Positions 1-8,360 of a stretch of DNA of 64,000 bases are shown piece by piece (position 1 is the first letter of the stretch; every line of letters begins with the position of its first letter). Below the pieces are notes generated by a model. It was not told the DNA's origin. It did no database searches and saw only the letters and a program-made list of their open reading frames with translations. The translations under genes and the position numbers were made by a program. The stretch comes from Catenulispora yoronensis (GTDB lineage Bacteria; Actinomycetota; Actinomycetes; Streptomycetales; Catenulisporaceae). The stretch is from NCBI RefSeq assembly GCF_039531695.1, contig NZ_BAAAQN010000002.1:273277-337276 (forward strand). The letters are read 5' to 3'.

Positions 1-529
1 CCAGGGTCACGCCGGAGTCCTTGATGACCCGGATCACCGGGACCGAGAACCGCATCGTGAACCAGAGCGTGAGGTGGATCGCCACGATCGCCAGGGCCAC
101 CGCGTCGATCCCGGCCAGGTGCGCGGTGCCGGCCCGCTTGGAGAACACCATGACCGCGACGATCGCGCCCGGGCCGGCCAGCAGCGGGGTGCCCAACGGC
201 ACCAGCGCCACGTTCACCGACTCGTTGGCGTTCGACGGCTCCTCGCTCTTGCCGGTCAGCAGCTCCAGCGCGATGAGCAGGAGCAGCAGGCCGCCGGCGG
301 CCTGGAGCGCGGGCAGCGTCACGCCCAGGTAGTCCAGGATCTGCTGGCCGAACAGCGCGAACACGCAGATCACGCAGAACGAGACCAGGGCGGCCTGCCA
401 CGCCGCGCGGGTCCGCTCGGCCTTGGACTTGCCGTTGGTCAGCGCCAGGAAGATCGGGAGGGTGCCCGGCGGGTCCATGATCACGAACAGGGTGATGTAG
501 GCCTCAAGGAAGAGTTTCGCGTCGAACAC
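1..529 (-). CDS. MarC family integral membrane protein (3' end beyond window)
   Basis: The reverse strand reads from a GTG at 529 to the left edge without a stop, giving at least 176 residues. The protein begins MFDAKLFLEAYITLFVIMDP and continues with a PPGTLPIFLALT segment, which is the signature start of the MarC/YhgN family of multi-pass inner-membrane proteins. Hydrophobic helices follow (ALVSFCVICVFALFG, AAGGLLLLLIALELL), then a loop and the conserved PLGTPLLAGPGAI stretch. Family members have about 200-220 residues and six helices, so only the C-terminus is missing. Despite the name, the family has no established role in multiple antibiotic resistance and its substrate is unknown. The next gene upstream on this strand, the DoxX protein, ends 85 bases away. 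Confidence 0.85.
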   Translation of the reverse strand, partial: MFDAKLFLEAYITLFVIMDPPGTLPIFLALTNGKSKAERTRAAWQAALVSFCVICVFALFGQQILDYLGVTLPALQAAGGLLLLLIALELLTGKSEEPSNANESVNVALVPLGTPLLAGPGAIVAVMVFSKRAGTAHLAGIDAVALAIVAIHLTLWFTMRFSVPVIRVIKDSGVTL

Positions 530-614
530 GCTGGACGACCTACCACCTTTCAGGACCGGCGATCACGGGTCCGCCGAAGCGGGCTTGTCCAAGAGTACTG
601 ATCGCCGGGGCGCC

Positions 615-1112
615 TCAGGCCAGCCAGGGATAGCGCTGGACCAGCGGCGTCCCGGACCACCAGCGTCCCAGCCCGAACTGCCAGCCCAGGGTGGTGAAGC
701 CGATCCCCAGGACGACCAGGGCGTCGATCAGGTGGTCGTCGAGGAAGGGGTTGCTGCTGATCGGCAGCGACGCCATCCACATGAACACCAGCAACAGCGC
801 ACCACAGACCGCGGTGACCCGCATGACGATGCCGAGCACCAGCCCCACCCCGATCCCGGCCAGCCCGATCATGAACAGCCAGTCGGCCCAGGCCTGGCCG
901 GCCAGGCCGTGGAAGAACCCTTGGAACGGCCCTTTGACGTTCGTCAGGTAGGCGGTGGTCGGCGAGCCCCCGTGGATCCAGGCCTTGCTCGTCGGCGTGG
1001 CCTTGCCCAGCCCGAACAGCTTGTCCAGGAAGGCCCACACGAAGGTCCAGCCCAGCAGCGCGCGCACCAGGGCCCAGAGCCAGTCGAGGCGGATCGGCTC
1101 GGTTGCCTTCAT
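615..1112 (-). CDS. DoxX family membrane protein
   Basis: A protein of about 165 residues with four hydrophobic helices. It begins MKATEPIRLDWLWALVRALL and contains WTFVWAFLDKLFGLG, FMIGLAGIGVGLVLGI and a C-terminal GWQFGLGRWW segment. This pattern fits DoxX/DoxD-like proteins related to the small subunit of thiosulfate:quinone oxidoreductase. The role here is unknown, and a link to quinone redox is family-level inference only. A GTG at 1130 would add six residues (MSHNCL). The ATG at 1112 is preferred, although neither start has a clear Shine-Dalgarno sequence. Confidence 0.75.
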   Translation of the reverse strand: MKATEPIRLDWLWALVRALLGWTFVWAFLDKLFGLGKATPTSKAWIHGGSPTTAYLTNVKGPFQGFFHGLAGQAWADWLFMIGLAGIGVGLVLGIVMRVTAVCGALLLVFMWMASLPISSNPFLDDHLIDALVVLGIGFTTLGWQFGLGRWWSGTPLVQRYPWLA

Positions 1113-1172
1113 GAGGCAGTTATGCGACACGTCGCGCGTTCCCGCATGCCGGGCTGGGAAACGGGTGAGGCG

Positions 1173-2372
1173 CTACAGCTTCCCGAACGCCGTCTCCAGG
1201 TCGGCGATCAGGTCCGGCGCGTCCTCCAGCCCCACCGAGAAGCGCAGCAGCCCGGCGTCCGGCCGGGCGTCCGGCGTCACGTGGCGGTGGCTCAGCGAGG
1301 CCGGGTGCGTGATCAGCGACTCGGCGCCGCCCAGCGAGGCGGCGTGCAGGATCAGGCGGACGTTCTCGGCCACCGTCGCCGCCGCGTCGTAGCCGCCGCG
1401 CATCTCGAACGACATCATCGCGCCGGGCAGCAGCTGCTGCCGGTCCGGGCCGATCAGGCCGTCCGGGTCCCCGCCGGGCAGCCCGGGGTAGTGGACTCGC
1501 TCCACCGCCGGATGCGCCGCCAGCCACTCGGCGATCGTCTGCGCGGTCTCCGAGGAGCGCTTCACCCGCAGCGGCAGCGTCTGGAGCCCGCGGTGCAGCA
1601 GGTATCCGGCCAGCGGGTGCAGCAGCGCGCCGGTCTGGATCCGGATTTCGCGCAGCCGCGCCGCCCACTCCGGGGTGGTGGCCACCACGCCGCCGAGCAC
1701 GTCGGAGTGCCCGCCGATGTACTTGGTCGCGCTGTGCACGACCAGCGTGGCGCCGTGCCGGGCCGGCTGCTGGAGCACCGGGGTCGCGAACGTGGAGTCC
1801 ACCAGGTAGGGCACGTCGCCGCTGGCCGCGGCCACGGCGTCCAGGTCCAGCAGCCGCGCGGTCGGGTTGGCCGGGGTCTCGACCACCACCAGCGCGGTGT
1901 CCGGCCGGGCGGCGACCGCCCGCGCGATGCCCGCCACGTCGTCGACCCAGGTGGTCTCGGTGCCCAGGGTGCCCTTGCTCAGCAGCCCGTCGGTACCGCC
2001 GTAGATCGGCCGCACCGCCACCACGTGCCGCTTCCCGGCGGCGGCCGGGACCGCCGTGGCGGCCAGCAGGCAGGCGCTGATCGCGGCCATCCCGCTGGCG
2101 AAGGACACCGCCTCCGGCAGCCCCTCCAGCTCGGCCAGCGCCTGCTCGAACCCGGCCGTGGTCGGGTTCCACATCCGCTGGTAGACCAGGCCGCCGTCGG
2201 CGGTCGGGCCGCGGCCGGCGACCAGCTCGGCATAGCTCTCGCCGCCGGCGTCGACCCCGGGCAGGTGGTACGTCGCCGACAGGTCGATCGGCGGCGTCGG
2301 ATTGGTGGTGGTCCGTCCGGCGTGGACGGCTGCTGTGGCGGTTACCCGGGCTATGTTCCGATCGGCGTTCAT
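1173..2372 (-). CDS. Cystathionine gamma-synthase/lyase family PLP enzyme
   Basis: A 399-residue Cys/Met-metabolism PLP enzyme of normal family length. The PLP lysine is K217 in SATKYIGGHSD. Other family landmarks are the N-terminal TTNPTPPIDLSATYH region, SFASGMAAISA near residue 90 (phosphate-binding loop), VETPANP, and GGAESLITHPASLSH near the C-terminus. The family performs gamma-replacement or gamma-elimination in methionine/cysteine transsulfuration. The sequence does not separate cystathionine gamma-synthase from cystathionine gamma-lyase or methionine gamma-lyase, so no symbol is given. The gene lies 76 bases downstream of the cold-shock gene on the same strand. Confidence 0.85.
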   Translation of the reverse strand: MNADRNIARVTATAAVHAGRTTTNPTPPIDLSATYHLPGVDAGGESYAELVAGRGPTADGGLVYQRMWNPTTAGFEQALAELEGLPEAVSFASGMAAISACLLAATAVPAAAGKRHVVAVRPIYGGTDGLLSKGTLGTETTWVDDVAGIARAVAARPDTALVVVETPANPTARLLDLDAVAAASGDVPYLVDSTFATPVLQQPARHGATLVVHSATKYIGGHSDVLGGVVATTPEWAARLREIRIQTGALLHPLAGYLLHRGLQTLPLRVKRSSETAQTIAEWLAAHPAVERVHYPGLPGGDPDGLIGPDRQQLLPGAMMSFEMRGGYDAAATVAENVRLILHAASLGGAESLITHPASLSHRHVTPDARPDAGLLRFSVGLEDAPDLIADLETAFGKL

Positions 2373-2448
2373 GCTGCGATTATGCGAGCGATGCCGGGTC
2401 CGGGGCAGGGCCGTTCACGATGCGGTGGCCTGCTCGGCGCCGCCGGGC

Positions 2449-2844
2449 TCAGCTTTCCAGCTGGTCGGCGACCGCGCGCAGCACGCCGGCCAGTTTCCGG
2501 GAGGTGGCCCGGTCGGGGTACTTGCCCCGGCGGAACGTCTCGGACATGCCGTCCAGCAGCTTCATCACGTCCTCGACGATGACCACCATCTCCTCGGCCG
2601 GCTTGCGGTCCCGGGCCGCGATGGCGGTCTCCACGCTCGGCCGGGTCTCCAGGAGGTGCACGCCGATGGCGGTGTCGCCGCGCTTGCCCGCCGCCACGCC
2701 GAACTCCACGCGCTGGCCGGCCTTGATGTCGGTCATGCCGGCGGGCAGCGCGGAGGAGTGCATGAACACGTCGGGCCCGTCGTCGCGGGTGATGAAGCCG
2801 AAACCCTTTTCGGTGTCGTACCACTTGATCTTGCCGGTAGGCAC
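2449..2844 (-). CDS. Cold-shock domain protein with C-terminal extension
   Basis: A 131-residue protein whose first 65 or so residues are a cold-shock domain. RNP1-like GKIKWYDTEKGFGFI and RNP2-like DVFMHSSAL are both visible, so it should bind single-stranded nucleic acid. Classical CspA proteins have about 67 residues. The extra half (VVIVEDVMKLLDGMSETFRR and following) looks helical and is of unknown function. Long cold-shock proteins of this layout occur in actinobacteria. Translation starts at a GTG with a GAGGG sequence 6-10 bases upstream. Confidence 0.85.
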   Translation of the reverse strand: MPTGKIKWYDTEKGFGFITRDDGPDVFMHSSALPAGMTDIKAGQRVEFGVAAGKRGDTAIGVHLLETRPSVETAIAARDRKPAEEMVVIVEDVMKLLDGMSETFRRGKYPDRATSRKLAGVLRAVADQLES

Positions 2845-2991
2845 GGTGGACCCTCGCGTCTGCTTGTCGTCGTCGGTGTTTCACTCTTGCGGGGTAAGCG
2901 TAACGAGGGAACGTCCCCCGTGGGCAGCGTTATCCGGGGCGGCGGCCGGAGCCCTCCCGGGGGCGGGCGCCGCCGGCGGACGGCGCGTCGA

Positions 2992-3609
2992 TCAGGCGGT
3001 CGGATACCCGTCCAGCCAGGCCGGGAAACCCCGCAGGTCGGCCAGCACCACGTCGGCTCCGGCGGCCTCCAGGTCCGCGGCCGGCACCGGTCCGGTGGCC
3101 ACCGAGACCGCGACCGCGCCGGCCGCCCGGGCGCCGCGGATGTCCGCGACGTGGTCCCCGACGTAGACGGTGGCGCCGTGCGCCAGCAGGGCCTCGCCCT
3201 TCTTCGGGCCCCAGTGCCAGCCCACCAGCAGGTCCGGCACCAGGCCGAGGTGCTCCAGGTGCAGGGCGGCGTTCGGGCCGTACTTGGCGGTGACCACCAG
3301 GACGCGGCCGCCGCGGGCCCGGACCGCCGCGTAGGACTCGGCGGCGCCGGGCATGGCCGTGGTCGGCTCGATGGCGAACTCCGGGTACAGCTCCCGGTAG
3401 CGGTCGCCGACCGCCGGGATGTCCTCGGCCGGGAACCAGTACGCCAGCTCCTCGTCCAGCGGCGGCCCCAGCCGGCCGACGACGGCGTCGGCGTCGATGT
3501 GCACGCCGGTCTCGCGGGACAGCTCGGTCATCGTGGCGTGCACGCCGGGCCGGGAGTCGATCAGGGTCATGTCGAGGTCGAAGCCCACGGTGAAGGGTGC
3601 TGCGATCAT
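2992..3609 (-). CDS. HAD superfamily hydrolase (phosphatase-like)
   Basis: A 205-residue haloacid dehalogenase-like phosphatase. Motif I is GFDLDMTLIDS with nucleophile D11 and general acid D13. Motif II is around VLVVTAKYG, the motif III lysine lies in WGPKKGEALL, and motif IV is VYVGDHVADIRGA. The helical cap falls between motifs I and II, as in phosphoglycolate-phosphatase-like (Gph) members, which typically have 200-230 residues. The substrate cannot be assigned. The ATG at 3609 is chosen because it places motif I at the normal distance from the N-terminus. The gene is divergent from the small membrane protein at 3676. Confidence 0.85.
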   Translation of the reverse strand: MIAAPFTVGFDLDMTLIDSRPGVHATMTELSRETGVHIDADAVVGRLGPPLDEELAYWFPAEDIPAVGDRYRELYPEFAIEPTTAMPGAAESYAAVRARGGRVLVVTAKYGPNAALHLEHLGLVPDLLVGWHWGPKKGEALLAHGATVYVGDHVADIRGARAAGAVAVSVATGPVPAADLEAAGADVVLADLRGFPAWLDGYPTA

Positions 3610-3675
3610 GGGAGGAGCATATTGCCCGGCCGCCGCGGGGAGTTTTCGCCGACTCGAACGGGTTATCGGGGGGCC

Positions 3676-3969
3676 ATGGCTGGAGTTGGTGGCAAGCGCG
3701 CGGCTGGCGATCTGGTGTTCGTGGCAGCCGTCATCATCGCGATCATCCTGATCCTGCACATCATCTTCGTTTTGCTGGACGCCAACGGCGGGAACGACAT
3801 CGTCCGGACGGACGCGGACTGGGCCGGCTGGCTGGCCACCTGGTTCAAGGACCTGTTCACCCCGGACAGTCCGAAGCTGAACGTGTTCCTGAACTACGGG
3901 CTGGCCACGCTGGTCTACCTCGCGGTGGGCGGCATCCTGCGCCGGGTGCTCAACGACGCGCTGGCCTGA
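3676..3969 (+). CDS. Small two-helix membrane protein
   Basis: A 97-residue protein with a strong first membrane helix (LVFVAAVIIAIILILHIIFV), an acidic extracytoplasmic stretch with Trp and Asp (DADWAGWLATWFKDLF), and a second helix (YGLATLVYLAVGGILRRVL). Small membrane proteins of this plan are common beside housekeeping genes in actinobacteria, and no function is known. The ATG start follows a GGGGGGCC run. No operon partner is evident. Confidence 0.7.
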   Translation: MAGVGGKRAAGDLVFVAAVIIAIILILHIIFVLLDANGGNDIVRTDADWAGWLATWFKDLFTPDSPKLNVFLNYGLATLVYLAVGGILRRVLNDALA

Positions 3970-4092
3970 CGGCGGCCGGCGCCGGTCACCGGTTCGGCCG
4001 AGCGGACGGGGTCGGCGCGGATAGGGCGGGACGCTCCGGGGTAAGGTGAGGCTACCCTCACAGGCCCACGCACCACCGCCGGAGATCCGTCC

Positions 4093-4767
4093 GTGTCCGT
4101 CTGCGATTCCGTCCTCGGCGGCTGCGCCGCCCTGTGCCGTGCGGTCCGTGAGCCGATGGCGGGCACCGCGCCGCCGCGCGCGAAGGCCTGGCTGGCCGTC
4201 GAGCACCCCGGCCCGTGGCCGGCCTTCGGCTGGCCCGCCGACCTGCCCGACGCCGCGGCCGAGGTGCTGACCGTGGCGCCGGCCTACGACGTGCGGCCGC
4301 AGCTGATCCGCCGCCCGGACCGGGCCGGCCGCGCCCCGGCCGCAGCTCGGACCGTCTACGTGGCCGGCGGGCCGCCCGGCGGGCGCTGGCTGGAACGGCG
4401 CGTCACCGGCGACCTCGGCGACCTGGCCGAGCTGGACCTGGCGGCGCTGCCCGGCGGCGCCGCGCCGGGATTCGGCGCGCCGGTCGGGGAACGGCTGCTG
4501 CTGGTGTGCACGCACGGCAAGCGCGACGCGTGCTGCGCGCGCTACGGCGCGCCGGTCGCGCGCGAGCTGGCCGGACGCGGACTGCCGGTGTGGGAGACCA
4601 CGCATCTGGGCGGCGACCAGTTCGCCGCGAACCTGGCCTGCCTGCCGGACGGGACCTATCACGGGCTGCTGGACCGGGCCTCGGCGGCCGACGTCGCGGC
4701 GGCCTGCCTGCGCGGCGAGGTGACGCCCGCGCACTTTCGCGGCCGGGCCGGAGTCGGCCCGGCGTGA
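4093..4767 (+). CDS. Sucrase/ferredoxin-like family protein
   Basis: A 224-residue protein of the sucraseferredoxin-like family, which has a thioredoxin-like fold related to 2Fe-2S ferredoxins. The diagnostic region is LLVCTHGKRDACCARYG followed by WETTHLGGDQFAANLACLPDG. The clustered cysteines (CTHGKRDACC) and the histidine are candidate iron-sulfur ligands. The N-terminus begins MSVCDSVLGGCAALC. The cellular role is unknown. It starts at a GTG, and the preceding gene stops 123 bases upstream. Confidence 0.8.
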   Translation: MSVCDSVLGGCAALCRAVREPMAGTAPPRAKAWLAVEHPGPWPAFGWPADLPDAAAEVLTVAPAYDVRPQLIRRPDRAGRAPAAARTVYVAGGPPGGRWLERRVTGDLGDLAELDLAALPGGAAPGFGAPVGERLLLVCTHGKRDACCARYGAPVARELAGRGLPVWETTHLGGDQFAANLACLPDGTYHGLLDRASAADVAAACLRGEVTPAHFRGRAGVGPA

Positions 4768-4790
4768 GGGTCGGCCCCGGTCGGACCGGG

Positions 4791-4835
4791 CTCAACCGGG
4801 CTGGGTTCAACCGGACCGTGCTCAACCGGACTTGG
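4791..4835. repeat. 15-bp tandem repeat, three units, after a stop codon
   Basis: Three degenerate 15-bp units run CTCAACCGGGCTGGG, TTCAACCGGACCGTG, CTCAACCGGACTTGG. They begin 24 bases after the stop of the sucrase/ferredoxin-like gene. The last unit overlaps the 3' end of the convergent gene, where it encodes its final residues. Confidence 0.8.
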
Positions 4836-5826
4836 CGACCGCCTTGAACAACCGCCACACCAGGTACAGCGCGCCGAGCAGGCCGAGCATCGTGGGCACC
4901 GCGGTGAGGCCGTCCTTGGCGGCCTGCCAGGTGTCGCTGGAGTCCAGCGGGCCGCTGTGGCCCGTGGACCGGCCGCGGGCCAGGAACAGGCCGAACGCGT
5001 AGAACAGCAGCGCCCCGATCGGCACCCCGATCAGGGCGAACCGCTTCTCGCCCGGGGTGAACGAGTACGAGGTCACGGCCAGCAGGTAGCCGACGATGAC
5101 TATGGCGATCGTGTACGGCGACATCGCCACCGCGTTGACGATCGCGCCGAGGCACAGCACCACGACCGCCGCGAGCCCCTGGGCATGGCCCTGGGCCGTG
5201 CGGCGCATCAGCGGGCCCGGCGCCATCGGCGCGGGCACGGACACCGGCGCCGCCGGCGTGGACGCCGGGGTGAAGCTGCCGCCGGCCTCGATCGGTATCT
5301 GGGGTCCGGCGCCGCCGCCGCCCCCGCCGCCGGACTCCTCGGCCTCGCTGCCGTAGTTCCAGTCCGCGCTCCCGGCGCCGAACGGGTCCGGCTCGGCCGG
5401 GATCTCCGGGCCGGGCAGCGACTCGCCGCCGGAGCCGGAGGCGCCGTACCGGTCCGAGGGCGGGTTGCCGACGGTCTCCGGGGTCACCAGGCGGCCCACC
5501 GCCGGGTCCACCTCCGGGGAGAACACCGAAGCCGCGCCGTAGGCGTTGACGCCGACGTCGGCGCCGCGGCGCTGCCGTTCCCGGGCACCGTAGAGCGGGT
5601 CCTTGTTGGCCTCCGCCATCACCAGCGCCTCGGGCCGCCCCAGGCCCAGCAGGATCTGCCGGACGTCGGCGGCCTTCGTGGCCTTGCGCGCCGACACCCG
5701 GGACTCGATCTCGGCGCGGGTGCGCGAGACCAGCTGGTTCCGCGACGTGGGCGACATGCGGCCCTCCGCCAGCGTGGACAGTTCGGCCAGGTAGCGGAAC
5801 ATCTCCTGGTCGGTCTCGGCCGTCAC
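4822..5826 (-). CDS. Membrane protein with HAAS-like N-terminal domain
   Basis: About 334 residues from a GTG at 5826, which has a GGGGG run ten bases upstream; longer in-frame starts add unconserved sequence. The N-terminal 70 residues (YLAELSTLAEG ... LVSRTRAEIESRV ... VRQILLGLGRPEALV) resemble the HAAS signalling domain found next to membrane segments and PadR-type regulators. A Pro/Gly/Ser-rich disordered region follows, including a poly-Gly stretch. Four hydrophobic segments (VVVLCLGAIVNAVAM, IAIVIVGYLLAVTSY, ALIGVPIGALLFYAFGL, LGLLGALYLVWRLF) complete it. The function is not known, and no PadR gene is adjacent. Confidence 0.65.
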   Translation of the reverse strand: MTAETDQEMFRYLAELSTLAEGRMSPTSRNQLVSRTRAEIESRVSARKATKAADVRQILLGLGRPEALVMAEANKDPLYGARERQRRGADVGVNAYGAASVFSPEVDPAVGRLVTPETVGNPPSDRYGASGSGGESLPGPEIPAEPDPFGAGSADWNYGSEAEESGGGGGGGAGPQIPIEAGGSFTPASTPAAPVSVPAPMAPGPLMRRTAQGHAQGLAAVVVLCLGAIVNAVAMSPYTIAIVIVGYLLAVTSYSFTPGEKRFALIGVPIGALLFYAFGLFLARGRSTGHSGPLDSSDTWQAAKDGLTAVPTMLGLLGALYLVWRLFKAVAKSG

Positions 5827-5929
5827 CGCTGGGATCCCCCTGCCTGTTCTGCTGACACGAGCCCCACTGCCCGCATGCGTATCGTATGCGGACGCTGTGA
5901 TCGCCGGGACTCGACTACCGTTATGGGTG

Positions 5930-8278
5930 ATGCCCACCGAACAGCCCGGCCATTCCGCAGAAACCACCCGCGCAGGTGCGCGGGCGAAGACGCGCGCCGT
6001 GGGGGACCCGGCGCCGGGCGGTGTGTCTCAGAGTTCGGACACGGCGGGGCCGCCGGCCGCGCCGGCGGGCGCCCCCGTCGTCCGCCGCCGTTCGCTGGCC
6101 GACGAGCTGCGGTCCTGGTCCGCGGACCGGCTGGCCGAGCTGCTGGCCGCCCGGCCGGACCTGGCCGTGCCGCCCCCGGCCTCGATCGCGGCGCTGGCCG
6201 AGCGGGCCTCGCAGCGGGCCTCGGTGGCCCTGGCGATGGACCGGCTGGACGCGTTCACCCTCCAGGTGCTCCAGGCCCTGGCGGTGTCCCCGGAGCCGGT
6301 CACGGCGGCCTCGACGACGGCGCTGCTGGGCGTGCCCGACGACGGCCGGGTGCCCGAGGCCGTCGCCACGCTCCGGGACGCGGCCCTGGTCTGGGGCCCG
6401 GACGAGGGCCTGCGGCCGCTGGTCAACGCCCGCGAGGCGCTGGGGGAGAACCCGGTCGGCCTGGGCCCGCCGCTGGTCTCGGCGCTGAACAACTCCTCCC
6501 CGGCCTGGCTCCAGGGGGTGCTGCGGCGCCTGGGGCTGCACGCGACCGCGGACCCGGTGACCGCCGTGGGCGCGCTGGCGGCGCTGGCCGCCGACCCGCC
6601 GCGCATGCGGGCGGTGCTGGACCAGGCCCCGGCCGGGGCCGAGGCGGTGCTGGAGAAGCTGGTGTGGGGCCCGCCGTTCGGCCGGGTCGGGCCCTGGATC
6701 GGCGGGAGCCGGCCGGGCGCTCCCGCCGCCGATCCCGACGCGGCCCCCGGCCCCGATGCCGAGCCGCTAGGGGATTCCCCCGAAAGCACCGCGGCCGACG
6801 GCGGCTCCCCGCTCGAATGGCTCCTGGAGCGCGGCATCCTCGGCCGCTGGACCGAGGACACCGTCGTGCTGCCCCGCGAGATCGCGTTCTTCCTGCGGCG
6901 CCACGTCTTCGGCTCCGGCCTGCACCGCGACCTGGCCGCCGATCCGCCGGCGGTGCCGGTGGCCCGGCACGACGCGCGGCACGCCGACGAGGCCGCGGCG
7001 GCCGCCGCGACCGCCGCGCCGCGCCGCGTCGAGGAGCTGCTCGACGCCTGGGCCTCCGGCCCGCCCGGCGTCCTGCGTTCCGGCGGCGCCGGCATCCGGG
7101 ACCTGCGCCGCACCGCGCTGCTGCTCGACGTCTCCGAGGAGGAGGCGGCGTTCTTCGCCGAGCTGGCCTACTCCGCCGGGCTGGTGGCCGCCGACCTGGC
7201 CTCCGGCTTCTGGCTGCCGACGCCCGCCTACGACCGCTGGCTCGACCTGACGCCGGACCGGCGCTGGGCGGAGCTGGCGGCGGCCTGGCTGGTGTCGGAC
7301 CGCGCGGCCGGGCGGGTCGGCGTGCCCGACGACCGCAACCGGCAGGTGGCCCCGCTGTCGCCGGAGGTCGCCTCCTGGGCCGTCCCGGAACTGCGCCGGG
7401 ACCTGCTCGGCGAGCTGGACCGGCTGCCGGCCGGCGGCACCGCCGCCGTCGACGCGCTCGTGGACCGGCTGTTCTGGGAGCGGCCGCGCCGCAGCGGCCC
7501 GGCGGTGCGGCAGCTGGTGGACTGGACGCTGCGCGAGGCGGTGTGGCTCGGCCTGGTCGCGCCGGTGCGCGGCGCGGCCGGGATCCTGTCCGCGCACGGC
7601 CGCGCGGCGCTGCTCGGCCTGCCCCGCGACGCCCTGGCCGCCGCGCTGTCCGCGGCCCTGCCCGACCCGGTGCGGCACGTCCTGATCCAGGGCGACCTGA
7701 CCGCGATCGCCCCCGGACCGCTGGCCCCCGACGTGGCCCGCGAGATGGCGCTGGTCGCCGACATCGAGTCGGCCGGCGCCGCGACCGTCTACCGCTTCAC
7801 CACCGCCTCGGTGCGCCGCGCCTTCGACGCCGGCCGCGCCGCCGACGACCTGCACGCCTTCCTCGCCGAGCACTCCCTGCACGAGATCCCGCAGGCGCTC
7901 ACCTACCTGGTCGACGACGTGGCCCGCCGCCACGGCCGGATCCGCGTCGGCGCCGCCGTCAGCTACGTGCGCGCCGACAATGACGCGGCCCTGTCCGAGA
8001 TGCTCGCCGACCGCCGCACCGGCGGCCTGGGGCTGCGCCGGATCGCCCCGGGCGTGGCGGTCTCCGAACTGCCGCCGGAGGAGCTGCTGGAGGGCCTGCG
8101 GGCCAACGGCTACGCCCCGATGGCCGAGAACGAGGACGGCAGCGGCGCCACGCCGGTGGTGGCGACGCCGCGGTCGCGGCGCGCGACCTCGTTCCACCCC
8201 TACGCGGTGCAGCGGCCCGCGCTGCCGGGGTCCGCGGCGGTGGTGGCGCTGGCCGAGGATCTGGCGGCCGGCGGATAA
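5930..8278 (+). CDS. Helicase-associated (XPB/Ssl2-type) domain protein
   Basis: A protein of about 782 residues. It has a disordered N-terminus, then RRRSLADELRSWSADRLAEL, a winged-helix-like array, and a C-terminal segment containing VLIQGDLTAIAPGPLAPDVA, AATVYRFTTASVRRAFDAG and ALTYLVDDVARRHGRIRVG. These are hallmarks of the actinobacterial helicase-associated domain protein that usually sits beside an XPB/ERCC3-like helicase. It has no Walker A or DEAD box of its own, so it is probably a partner or regulator rather than a motor. A role in DNA repair is family inference. No XPB gene is adjacent here. The ATG at 5930 is the likely start; a GTG-type start at 5897 would overlap the divergent promoter region. 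Confidence 0.8.
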   Translation: MPTEQPGHSAETTRAGARAKTRAVGDPAPGGVSQSSDTAGPPAAPAGAPVVRRRSLADELRSWSADRLAELLAARPDLAVPPPASIAALAERASQRASVALAMDRLDAFTLQVLQALAVSPEPVTAASTTALLGVPDDGRVPEAVATLRDAALVWGPDEGLRPLVNAREALGENPVGLGPPLVSALNNSSPAWLQGVLRRLGLHATADPVTAVGALAALAADPPRMRAVLDQAPAGAEAVLEKLVWGPPFGRVGPWIGGSRPGAPAADPDAAPGPDAEPLGDSPESTAADGGSPLEWLLERGILGRWTEDTVVLPREIAFFLRRHVFGSGLHRDLAADPPAVPVARHDARHADEAAAAAATAAPRRVEELLDAWASGPPGVLRSGGAGIRDLRRTALLLDVSEEEAAFFAELAYSAGLVAADLASGFWLPTPAYDRWLDLTPDRRWAELAAAWLVSDRAAGRVGVPDDRNRQVAPLSPEVASWAVPELRRDLLGELDRLPAGGTAAVDALVDRLFWERPRRSGPAVRQLVDWTLREAVWLGLVAPVRGAAGILSAHGRAALLGLPRDALAAALSAALPDPVRHVLIQGDLTAIAPGPLAPDVAREMALVADIESAGAATVYRFTTASVRRAFDAGRAADDLHAFLAEHSLHEIPQALTYLVDDVARRHGRIRVGAAVSYVRADNDAALSEMLADRRTGGLGLRRIAPGVAVSELPPEELLEGLRANGYAPMAENEDGSGATPVVATPRSRRATSFHPYAVQRPALPGSAAVVALAEDLAAGG

Positions 8279-8280
8279 CA

Positions 8281-8340
8281 CGGCCGGCAGGTCGTAGGGC
8301 CGGCAGGTCGCACGGTCGGCAGGGTCGTACGTCCGGCGAC
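8281..8340. repeat. Roughly 17-bp tandem repeat after a stop codon
   Basis: Three imperfect units around the core CCGGCAGGTCG(T/C)A lie immediately after the stop of the helicase-associated gene. They fill most of the gap to the convergent regulator gene. Confidence 0.75.
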
Positions 8341-8360
8341 GGAGCGGTCTGCTCGGACGC

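Noticed and set aside
2373..2448. S-box or other methionine riboswitch upstream of the MetB-type gene
   Set aside because: The 76-base gap is too short and shows no conserved SAM-aptamer blocks.
4957..7983. Long forward frame of about 1000 residues antisense and out of frame to two genes
   Set aside because: It is a GC-rich shadow of the HAAS-like and helicase-associated genes, with Arg/Ala/Gly-only composition.
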